Shown here piece by piece: positions 26,812 to 33,977 of a DNA stretch of 64,000 nt. Source of the stretch: Paraburkholderia megapolitana (GTDB lineage Bacteria > Pseudomonadota > Gammaproteobacteria > Burkholderiales > Burkholderiaceae); the NCBI RefSeq assembly GCF_007556815.1, contig NZ_CP041743.1, positions 434,001 to 498,000 on the forward strand, in the 5' to 3' direction. Each line of letters opens with the position of its first letter. Positions within the stretch are counted from its first letter, which is position 1. A program made the translations under genes and the position numbers. The notes under the pieces were generated by a model that was not told the origin of the DNA, ran no database searches, and was given only the letters and a program-made list of their open reading frames with translations.

Positions 26812-28263
26812 TCAGAACGGATAGTGCCGCGGCGTAGTCTGCACCGTGATCCAGCGCAGATCGGTGAATTCGGCAATCCCGGCCCGACCGCCGAAGCGCC
26901 CGAACCCACTGCTCTTCACGCCGCCGAACGGCATCTGCGCTTCGTCGTGCACGGTCGGGCCGTTCACATGGCAGATACCCGATTCGATACGCCGCGCAAC
27001 ATTCATCGCACGAGCAATATCGCGGCTGAATACCGCCGCCGACAAACCGTATTCGTTGTCGTTCGCGCATGCAAGCGCCGCTTCTTCGCCGTCGACGCGC
27101 ACGATGCCCTTCACCGGACCAAACGATTCCTCGGTGTAGATCTTCATCTCGCGCGTGACGTGATCGAGCAACGTGGCCGGCATCAACGTGCTGTCTGCCT
27201 TGCCGCCGCACACGAGCGTTGCGCCTTTCGCGAGCGCATCGTCGATCAATGCGTTGCAACGTTCGACTGTCCGCATATCGACCACCGAGCCCAGCACGAC
27301 CGGCCCCTGACGTGGATCGCCGAGCGGCAGGCTGCGCGCTTTCGCTGCGAGCCGGTCGACGAACGCATCGGCGATACGCCGGTCGACGATGATCCGTTCG
27401 GTCGACATACAGATCTGGCCTGAATTGGCGAACGCGCCGAACGCAGCCGCTGCGACGGCGGCGTCGAGGTCCGCATCGTCGAGCACGACGAGCGGCGCCT
27501 TGCCGCCCAGTTCGAGTACAGCCGGTTTCAGATGACGCGCGCAACTCTGCGCGATGATCCTGCCGACGTGAGTCGAGCCTGTGAAGTTGACGCGCCGCAC
27601 TTTCGGATGCGCGATCATCGCTTCGACTACCGCAGCCGCATCGGCGGGTGCGTTCGTCACGAAGTTCACCACGCCGGGCGGCAAGCCCGCTTCCTGCAAC
27701 GCCTCTACGATCAATCCGTGCGTGGCAGGACACACTTCCGAGCCCTTCAACACGACCGTATTGCCGCATGCGAGCGGTAACGCGATCGCGCGCACCGCGA
27801 GGATTACCGGCGCATTCCACGGCGCCATACCGAGTACAACGCCAGCGGGCTGACGCACGCCCATCGCGAGACTGCCGGGTACATCAGAGGGAATCAGCTC
27901 GCCTGCGATCTGCGTCGTCAGTGCGGCGGCTTCGATCAGGCCGCCCGCGGCAAGGTGTACGTTGAATCCGGCCCAGATGCCGGACGCACCGGTTTCTGCC
28001 GCCATCGCGGCGGCGAAGGCGTCGCTGCGTGCTTCGATCGCGTGCGCGGCTTTCATCAGCAGCGCGCGGCGCTCGCTGGGGCCGCTGGCGGACCATGCAG
28101 GGAACGCGGCTGCGGCAGCATCGACTGCGGCGAGCGCGTCGTCGACGGTGGCTGCCGGCGCACGCGTGGCGACTTCGCCATCGAGTGGATTACGGCGCTC
28201 GAAGGTCGCGCCGTTGCGCGCCTGCACGCGTTCGCCGTTGATCAACATCGAGATGTTTTGCAT
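26812..28263 (-). CDS. mdlD: Aldehyde dehydrogenase, probably benzaldehyde dehydrogenase
   Basis: A 483-residue NAD(P)-dependent aldehyde dehydrogenase. Catalytic E251 (LELGGKAP) and C285 (NSGQICMS) are in place, with FTGSTHVG in the cofactor fold. Its sequence is of the vanillin/benzaldehyde/salicylaldehyde dehydrogenase type. Together with the benzoylformate decarboxylase gene 49 bp upstream it should convert benzaldehyde to benzoate. The mdlD symbol rests mainly on that neighbour; vanillin or another aromatic aldehyde is an alternative substrate. Likely controlled by the divergent LysR protein. Confidence 0.85.
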   Translation of the reverse strand: MQNISMLINGERVQARNGATFERRNPLDGEVATRAPAATVDDALAAVDAAAAAFPAWSASGPSERRALLMKAAHAIEARSDAFAAAMAAETGASGIWAGFNVHLAAGGLIEAAALTTQIAGELIPSDVPGSLAMGVRQPAGVVLGMAPWNAPVILAVRAIALPLACGNTVVLKGSEVCPATHGLIVEALQEAGLPPGVVNFVTNAPADAAAVVEAMIAHPKVRRVNFTGSTHVGRIIAQSCARHLKPAVLELGGKAPLVVLDDADLDAAVAAAAFGAFANSGQICMSTERIIVDRRIADAFVDRLAAKARSLPLGDPRQGPVVLGSVVDMRTVERCNALIDDALAKGATLVCGGKADSTLMPATLLDHVTREMKIYTEESFGPVKGIVRVDGEEAALACANDNEYGLSAAVFSRDIARAMNVARRIESGICHVNGPTVHDEAQMPFGGVKSSGFGRFGGRAGIAEFTDLRWITVQTTPRHYPF

Positions 28264-28312
28264 CGTTTGTCTCCTGTCTTTTTTCTGCGAAATCTTTGCT
28301 TGCTCAATCGCG

Positions 28313-29950
28313 TTACGCGACTATCACCTCGACGAGTCGCGGAGCACGTGCTTCCAGTGCATCGCGCAACATGTCGCGCAACGTCCCGGCATCGTTCGCT
28401 CGCACGCCAGGACAACCCATGCCCGCGGCAAGCGCGACGAAATCGATGCCCGGAAGTGCGGTGCCCTGCACCGGATCGGTTGCTGCGAAGCCAAACACCG
28501 GCGCGAATTCCTGAAGCGCAGCATAGCGCGCGTTGTTCAGAATCACGAACGTGATCGGTAGCTTCAGCTGTACGGCACTGTACAACGCCTGGATCGAATA
28601 CATGCTGGAACCGTCGCCGATCAGCGCGATGACGCGGGTGCCGCGTTTCGCCAGTGCGATGCCGACGGCGGCCGGCATGCCGTAGCCGAGGCCGCCGCTG
28701 TCCATCGTGAAGAACGTGCCGCTGCGCGTGATCGGTAGATAGCTTTGCATCGCCGCGCGCGAGCTGGGCGCTTCTTCGACGACGATGTCGGCGGCATCGC
28801 GCAGTTCGGCAAGCGTCTGCAAGGCGAACGCCACCGACATCCGCTCCGACGGCGCCGATGACACCGGCGGCAGCGCGCGCGGCGGTCGCTCGCGCGGCGC
28901 AGGCAACGCGCGCAGCTTCGGTGCGGGACGCGCCAGCAGATCGACCACGCCGAGCCGGATATTGCCGACCACAGCCGTGCCGACCGGTGTCCACGCAGCG
29001 ACGCCAGGATCGTCGATCAGTTGATAGAGCGAAGCACCGTCCGGCACGTGCGGGCCGTAACCTTCGACGTGATAGACGAAAGCCGGCGCGCCGATCACGA
29101 AGATCAGATCGTGACCGCCGAGCAATTCGACGATCTGTTCGCGCATGGCCGGCAGGAAACCGGCGAACAACCGGTGATCCTCCGGGAAAGCGCAGCGCCC
29201 CGACATCGGCGCGACGTAGACGCGCGCCCGATGACGCTCCGCGAGGCGCACGACGTCATCCCACGCGCCGGCGCGATCGATCGCACCGCCGATCACGAAC
29301 GCGGGACGCTCGCACGCATCGAGTGCCGCGCCGATCCGCTCGAGCAGTTCAGGATCGGGGCGCGTTGCGGTACTGACGATGCGCGACGGCACGGGCTCGG
29401 CGGGACGATCCCAGTCGTCGACGGGAATCGATACGAGCACCGGCCCGCGCGGCTCCTGCATCGCAACATGGTACGCACGCGCGATCGCGAGCGGCACGTC
29501 TTCCGCGCGCGCCGGTTCGATGCTCCATTTCACATAGGGCTTCGGCAGTTCGGTGGCCTGCGTCGACGCGAGAAACGGATCGAACGGCAGGATCGAACGC
29601 GCCTGCTGGCCGGCGGTGATCACCATCGGCGTGCGGTTGCGAAAGGCGGTGAAGATGTTGCCCATGGCATTGCCGACGCCCGCCGCCGAATGCAGATTGA
29701 CGAACGACGCGTTCGCACTGGCTTGGGCAAAGCCATCGGCCATGCCGACCACGACCGCTTCCTGAAGGCCCAGCACGTAGCGGAAATCGGCGGGGAAATC
29801 GCGAAACAGCGGTAGCTCGGTCGAGCCGGGGTTGGCGAAGATCGATGTCATGCCGACTCTGCGCAGCAGGTCGATCACGGCGTCGCGCACCGTGAAGGGT
29901 GCGTCGCGACGGGTGTTCGGGAGATCGGGATGAGGCGCGCTGCGGGTCAT
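28313..29950 (-). CDS. mdlC: Benzoylformate decarboxylase (ThDP-dependent)
   Basis: A 545-residue thiamine-diphosphate enzyme. The known active-site residues of Pseudomonas benzoylformate decarboxylase have counterparts: S43 in NPGSTELP, E64 in LQEA, H87 in NLHSAAG and H294 in FVYHVEG. The ThDP/Mg motif is GDGSSMYSIQALYSAVQLKL near residue 460, with the family's NN equivalent. It would convert benzoylformate to benzaldehyde and CO2 in mandelate-type catabolism. The ATG at 29950 has a strong AGGAG site. No mandelate racemase or dehydrogenase is seen here, so upstream steps, if present, lie elsewhere. The LysR gene is divergent 139 bp away. Confidence 0.9.
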   Translation of the reverse strand: MTRSAPHPDLPNTRRDAPFTVRDAVIDLLRRVGMTSIFANPGSTELPLFRDFPADFRYVLGLQEAVVVGMADGFAQASANASFVNLHSAAGVGNAMGNIFTAFRNRTPMVITAGQQARSILPFDPFLASTQATELPKPYVKWSIEPARAEDVPLAIARAYHVAMQEPRGPVLVSIPVDDWDRPAEPVPSRIVSTATRPDPELLERIGAALDACERPAFVIGGAIDRAGAWDDVVRLAERHRARVYVAPMSGRCAFPEDHRLFAGFLPAMREQIVELLGGHDLIFVIGAPAFVYHVEGYGPHVPDGASLYQLIDDPGVAAWTPVGTAVVGNIRLGVVDLLARPAPKLRALPAPRERPPRALPPVSSAPSERMSVAFALQTLAELRDAADIVVEEAPSSRAAMQSYLPITRSGTFFTMDSGGLGYGMPAAVGIALAKRGTRVIALIGDGSSMYSIQALYSAVQLKLPITFVILNNARYAALQEFAPVFGFAATDPVQGTALPGIDFVALAAGMGCPGVRANDAGTLRDMLRDALEARAPRLVEVIVA

Positions 29951-30024
29951 GCAATGGGCTCCTGTGGATGTGTGTTGTGGTTTTGATCGCGCCATTATCC
30001 AGGCCCCGATGCCTGACTGGAAAT

Positions 30025-30045
30025 TGCCTTTTTGACGAAAAGGCA
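30025..30045. promoter_or_regulatory. Perfect palindrome, candidate LysR binding site
   Basis: TGCCTTTT-TGACG-AAAAGGCA is a perfect inverted repeat with 8-bp arms. A further half-site TTTTTGGCAT follows at about 30050-30059. It lies in the spacer between mdlC and the divergent LysR gene and has the size and spacing of a LysR-type recognition site. The link to this LysR protein is inferred. Confidence 0.6.
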
Positions 30046-30089
30046 TTACTTTTTGGCATGACTTTCCCCTAGTTCGATGTAGACCAGCG

Positions 30090-31004
30090 ATGAACTTCAG
30101 TTTTCCGCAACTTCAGGCGTTCACGACGATCATTTCGAGCGGCAGTCTCGGCCGCGCCGCGGACGCGCTCCACATCACCCAACCCGCCCTCAGTCGTACG
30201 ATCAAGAAACTCGAGACGGAGCTCGGCGCCGCGTTATTCGAACGTCATTCGAAAGGCATGCGCTTGACCGCGATCGGCGAAGCGCTGCTGCCGCACGCAA
30301 CGTTGCTGCTGCGCGAAGCCGAAAGCGCTCACGAGGAAATCGACGCGATGCGCGGCCTCGCGAAGGGGACGATCCGCGTCGGCGCCGTGGCGAGCATCGC
30401 CACACTCGTGCTGCCGCTCGCGGTGAGCAGCGTACTTGCGCGCTGGCCGAATCTGCGTGTGGAGATCGTCGAAGGTGTTTGGGACCGGTTGGCCGATAGC
30501 CTGATGAAGCACGAGATCGATCTCGTGCTCAGCATGGCTGTGCCCGACACCAGCGAGATCGTCGCGATCTCCAGTTGCCGCTGGGAAGACACGAGCCATG
30601 TGGTTGCCGCGCTCGATCATCCGTTGCGCCGCAAAGCGGATTTATGTCTCGCCGATACGCTCGATCAGCAATGGTGTGCGCCGCCGCGCGGCACAGGTCC
30701 GTTCGAGCATATGCAGCAGGTATTCGCCGAACATGGACTGGGCATGCCCGCTATCGCGGTCGAAACGCGTTCGATCACGGTGCTGAAGAGTCTCGTCACG
30801 CGAGCCGGTTTTCTGAGCTGGATGGCCGCGCCGATGTACGACACGGAAAGCGCCGCGGGCGTGTTCGATACGCTGCCGGTTCCGGGGCTGGTCGGGCGGC
30901 GCACGTTGACGGCGTTTCGCAGACGCCAAGGGATTCTGCCGAGTCCGGCTTTGAAGTTGCTGGAACAACTCAATACGATCGTGCCGGAATACAACCAGCC
31001 TTAG
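30090..31004 (+). CDS. LysR family transcriptional regulator of the aromatic module
   Basis: A 304-residue LysR regulator. The DNA-binding domain covers about residues 1-62 (LQAFTTIISSGSLGRAADAL, HITQPALSRTIKKLE). The effector domain begins at about residue 90 and includes RVEIVEGVWDRLADSLMKHE. Divergent transcription from the mdlC-mdlD-MFS block and the palindrome at 30025-30045 suggest it activates that block in response to an aromatic acid; the inducer is not readable. A strong inverted repeat lies just downstream. Confidence 0.9.
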   Translation: MNFSFPQLQAFTTIISSGSLGRAADALHITQPALSRTIKKLETELGAALFERHSKGMRLTAIGEALLPHATLLLREAESAHEEIDAMRGLAKGTIRVGAVASIATLVLPLAVSSVLARWPNLRVEIVEGVWDRLADSLMKHEIDLVLSMAVPDTSEIVAISSCRWEDTSHVVAALDHPLRRKADLCLADTLDQQWCAPPRGTGPFEHMQQVFAEHGLGMPAIAVETRSITVLKSLVTRAGFLSWMAAPMYDTESAAGVFDTLPVPGLVGRRTLTAFRRRQGILPSPALKLLEQLNTIVPEYNQP

Positions 31005-31021
31005 CGGCGAGTACGAATGAA

Positions 31022-31079
31022 AAGGGGCGCTGCGAAAGTTGCGCATGCTTCGCATGACACGACTTTCGCAGCGCCCCTT
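31022..31079. terminator. Strong inverted-repeat terminator
   Basis: AAGGGGCGCTGCGAAAGT (31022-31039) pairs perfectly over 18 bp with its complement at 31062-31079. It lies between the convergent LysR and DUF3597 genes. On the leftward strand the stem is followed by TTTT, so it is best as the terminator of DUF3597; its symmetry could serve both directions. Confidence 0.75.
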
Positions 31080-31103
31080 GCTGAGGCACGGTCCGAAACG
31101 AAC

Positions 31104-31505
31104 TCAGCCCGCCAGATCCGCCGGCAACTTGCCGCCGTTTGCTGCCAGCGCCTGCATGACCTGCTTGTGCAACCAGATGTTCATGCTCGCTGAATCGTTC
31201 GTGTCGCCGTCGTACTTGAGTTCCTGGGCAAGCTGCTTGCGGTGTTCGAGGCTGCTGTCGACACCGAGCGCCTTCATCGTATCGACGATCGATGTGCGCC
31301 AGTTCAGCGTTTGACCGCTATCCACAACCGCCTGGTCCATCACGGCTGCGACATCGACGTCGGCCAGCGGCGCGGGAGCCGGCGCGGCATCCGGGGCAGC
31401 GGCCTGCGCTGCGGCCGGGTCCGGAGTAGGTTCGGCCGCCGGCGCGGGTTGATCCGGCTTCGCCTTGCCGAACAGCTTGCTCACGATTTCGCCAAAGATG
31501 CTCAT
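31104..31505 (-). CDS. DUF3597 domain-containing protein
   Basis: A 133-residue protein. MSIFGEIVSKLFGK at the N-terminus is followed by a proline/alanine-rich linker (residues 17-47). The C-terminal domain (about residues 50-130) matches DUF3597, including DTMKALGVDSS, RKQLAQELKYDGD and NIWLHKQVMQALAANGG. These proteins are small and often linked in context to peptidoglycan or stress genes, but the function is unknown. No signal peptide or transmembrane segment. It is monocistronic between two regulatory genes. Confidence 0.85.
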   Translation of the reverse strand: MSIFGEIVSKLFGKAKPDQPAPAAEPTPDPAAAQAAAPDAAPAPAPLADVDVAAVMDQAVVDSGQTLNWRTSIVDTMKALGVDSSLEHRKQLAQELKYDGDTNDSASMNIWLHKQVMQALAANGGKLPADLAG

Positions 31506-31643
31506 TTTTCATCTCCCATGGGTTGGTGATTCGCAGAAGCACTCAATCGCTCGCGGTGTGCGAGCTTGTCTATGCTACGCGATCTGTGTGTCAGGAAATG
31601 AGATGAGGAGTTTACTTACAGTCGTTACAGGTTTTTCTAGCAT

Positions 31644-31976
31644 CTAGTAGATAGGCAATTGAGAGGTCGCCTTCACCTCCTGAAGAGAGAGATTTGAGTG
31701 CAGGGTCACAATTCCCGGTAGGTCCGAGAATATGCTCGTGAAGAATCGACTATATTCGTCGAGGTCCTTAGCGACGATCTGGACGAGATAGTCGGTATCG
31801 CCAGAAACTTTGTGGCAACTAAGAACATTCTGATGTGCGGCAAGGCGCGTCTCGATTTTGGTCAGCACTGGTTCGGAGTGATCTGCGACGCTCAGACGGA
31901 CGAAAGCGAGGACCCCGAGTCCCAGTTTTTTAAGCTTGAGCCGTTCAACACAGCTATGACAACCACGGATGTTCAC
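31644..31976 (-). CDS. AsnC/Lrp-type ligand-binding domain lacking its DNA-binding domain
   Basis: A 110-residue protein. Residues about 20-105 match the C-terminal RAM/AsnC effector domain (LGLGVLAFVRLSVADH, HKVSGDTDYLVQIVAKDL, LPGIVTLHSNLSLQEVK). The N-terminal helix-turn-helix of normal Lrp proteins is missing. The only start in this frame is a GTG at 31976, just after an in-frame TGA at 31992-31994, and no HTH is visible upstream in any frame. It is therefore either a truncated lrp remnant or a stand-alone RAM protein. It is divergent from the LysO-like exporter gene, which such regulators often control. Whether it is still made is unknown. Confidence 0.65.
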   Translation of the reverse strand: MNIRGCHSCVERLKLKKLGLGVLAFVRLSVADHSEPVLTKIETRLAAHQNVLSCHKVSGDTDYLVQIVAKDLDEYSRFFTSIFSDLPGIVTLHSNLSLQEVKATSQLPIY

Positions 31977-32090
31977 GATATTCAGCGAAGCTCACACAAC
32001 GCATTGCGACGCGTATGAGGTAATGAAAGATGCAGTAGCCGAGCGCTGCATCATCCTCATCGATTTCTCCCAGACAAGGCAGAACATCTG

Positions 32091-33014
32091 ATGCAAACGC
32101 TCGCAATGGCGGTTCTTCCAATACTCCTCGCTCTGGTAGCAGGCTATATCACTGGACGCTTTATCAACTCGAGAATACGGAACAGCCTGATCCGGTTGAT
32201 CACTCCACTGGTGTGGCTCCTCCTGCTTTCGATCGGATATCAGTTCGGCGATGTGCTTGGACGAGCAACGGAGGTGACACACGCTGTAGCAGTTGCACTC
32301 CTGCTTGCTACGCTAACGACGATTTTTCCCTGGCTGTTCATCGCGCTGGCACACCGTCTCGACGAGACGACCCCGCGGTTTTCGAGTCCTGGCGGCGGAA
32401 CATTCAACGCTGTTCTGAAACCGCTTAAGGAGTGCACGATAGCGCTTCTCATGGTCGCGACGGGCGTCTTGCTCAGCTTCGTAGAAATACCCGCGCACCT
32501 GTCGAACATGCCTCTCCCGTCGACCGATCAACTTCTGTATGCATTGATCTGGCTGATAGGCGTCGATCTCGTAGGTCTCTCTGTCAACAGTAAATGGCTC
32601 TCCCTGCGAGTGCTCTCGATCCCCGTTCTTGTGATACTCGGTTCGCTGACCGGTGGTGCAATCGCTTCGGCAGTGGGCGGTCCATCACTGGCAGTAGCGC
32701 TCGGACTCTCAAGCGGCTTCGGATGGTTCACGCTGTCCGGCGTGCTGGTAGCCGGTTATCTCGGGAACACGTACGGCACGATAGCGTTACTCACCGACCT
32801 GTTCCGCGAGTTGCTTGCAATCGTTCTCCTGTACAGCCCGGGCGCGCGATTTTCAGAATCATGTATTGGAGCGAGCGGTGCGACAGCGCTGGATTCGACG
32901 CTCCCCATCATCAAGCAGACCTGCAGGGCTGCGGATATCCCCACGGCGCTAGTCAGCGGTCTTATTCTGACCTTGATTGCGCCGTTTCTGATCACTCTGT
33001 TTCTGATGAAGTGA
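32091..33014 (+). CDS. lysO: LysO (YbjE)-like lysine exporter family protein
   Basis: A 307-residue membrane protein with about eight hydrophobic segments, matching the DUF340 lysine exporter family (E. coli LysO). The diagnostic C-terminal half is present: SGFGWFTLSGVLVAGYLGNT, LLTDLFRELLAIVLLY, CIGASGATALDSTLP and PIIKQTC. It should export lysine or toxic analogues. Its neighbour is a truncated AsnC/Lrp protein in the divergent position. The start has a weak ribosome-binding site. Local composition is more AT-rich than in neighbouring genes. Confidence 0.88.
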   Translation: MQTLAMAVLPILLALVAGYITGRFINSRIRNSLIRLITPLVWLLLLSIGYQFGDVLGRATEVTHAVAVALLLATLTTIFPWLFIALAHRLDETTPRFSSPGGGTFNAVLKPLKECTIALLMVATGVLLSFVEIPAHLSNMPLPSTDQLLYALIWLIGVDLVGLSVNSKWLSLRVLSIPVLVILGSLTGGAIASAVGGPSLAVALGLSSGFGWFTLSGVLVAGYLGNTYGTIALLTDLFRELLAIVLLYSPGARFSESCIGASGATALDSTLPIIKQTCRAADIPTALVSGLILTLIAPFLITLFLMK

Positions 33015-33170
33015 CAGAGTCACGGCATTGAACGCGGTCCCCTTCGCAAGCACCGCCAACGCTTCGTTTTGCCCTTCGGCCAGGTCAACTACGATTCGAC
33101 TCATTACCCTTCCCTCCCAATTGCGCAGATCGCATCACCTCGAACTATACTGGGCAACCTGGAGGTTTCA

Positions 33171-33977
33171 ATGACCGATCACGAAAGACTGCACCCCCTG
33201 CGCCCGTTCCTGAAAAACTGGGTGTGGGAACATGGCCGGGTTGGGACGCGTTATCTGGACTGCCTCGACGGCCAGATCAAGTTCGACGAAGGCAAGAAGT
33301 CGCATTTCGCAGCCGAGCAATATGTCTACGTGCCGATTGGCAAGATCCTCGAAGAGGATCGCTCCACGGATGGACCTGCCGTCCAGGAAGCCGGCCTCGC
33401 CCGCTTTTTGCGGGCGGCGCAACTCGGCAAACCGGAGGAAGCCGGTTCAGTCGCCGAGGTTCAGCGCGCCGTGCAGGACTGCATCGAACTCGGCCTCTTC
33501 AGCGCGTATCAACTGGAAGCTCAGCAGGCATCAGCCCGCTATGCTGAAGAGGCCATGTTCGATGACGAGATCCGCGCGGCTGTCGTCGAGGATATCCGGC
33601 GTGTTTATGTCGGGATGCGCGAGCAACTGGCGCTCTACGATTTCAGTGTGCTGTACGGCCTGCCCGCGCCGCTGCTGATCAGCGAAATGCCGTTCATCGA
33701 CTGGCGCGTGCAGGCCCGTCCTGCCCTGCCGTTTGTCTCGCTTCCGCTCGGGCCTTACTGCCTGCTCGTAGGTGCGCCGTCGGGCAGGAAGAGCAAGACC
33801 GCGCCCGTGGTCTGGAAAGCCGCCGCGGCGATGGGTCCGTTGAAGGACCACAACCGCTGGATCGGGGAGCATGCGCGTCTGTGGCTCGTGGCAACCACCG
33901 ACGATCAACTCGTCGCGGCACAAGGCCGTTTCGCTCCCGCCAGCGACGACGTGAAGCAAGAGGATGCGAAGCCCTGA
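33171..33977 (+). CDS. Hypothetical protein
   Basis: A 268-residue soluble protein with no signal peptide. I do not recognise its family. The ATG at 33171 follows a perfect GGAGGT at 33161-33166, so the start is well supported; the upstream frame to 33069 is not needed. The sequence is mixed alpha/beta with acidic and aromatic stretches (for example FDEGKKSHFAAEQYVYVPIG near residues 40-60). Its last 73 bases overlap the 3' end of the MscS gene on the other strand. No function is assigned. Confidence 0.7.
   Translation: MTDHERLHPLRPFLKNWVWEHGRVGTRYLDCLDGQIKFDEGKKSHFAAEQYVYVPIGKILEEDRSTDGPAVQEAGLARFLRAAQLGKPEEAGSVAEVQRAVQDCIELGLFSAYQLEAQQASARYAEEAMFDDEIRAAVVEDIRRVYVGMREQLALYDFSVLYGLPAPLLISEMPFIDWRVQARPALPFVSLPLGPYCLLVGAPSGRKSKTAPVVWKAAAAMGPLKDHNRWIGEHARLWLVATTDDQLVAAQGRFAPASDDVKQEDAKP

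Noticed and set aside
31022..31079. Consideration of the long inverted repeat as an insertion-sequence end or attachment site
   Set aside because: It sits between two convergent stops with a T-run on one side, has no transposase nearby and no target-site duplication, so terminator is the simpler reading.
33069..33170. Longer start for the hypothetical protein at 33171
   Set aside because: A perfect GGAGGT stands before 33171 and the upstream codons look non-coding.
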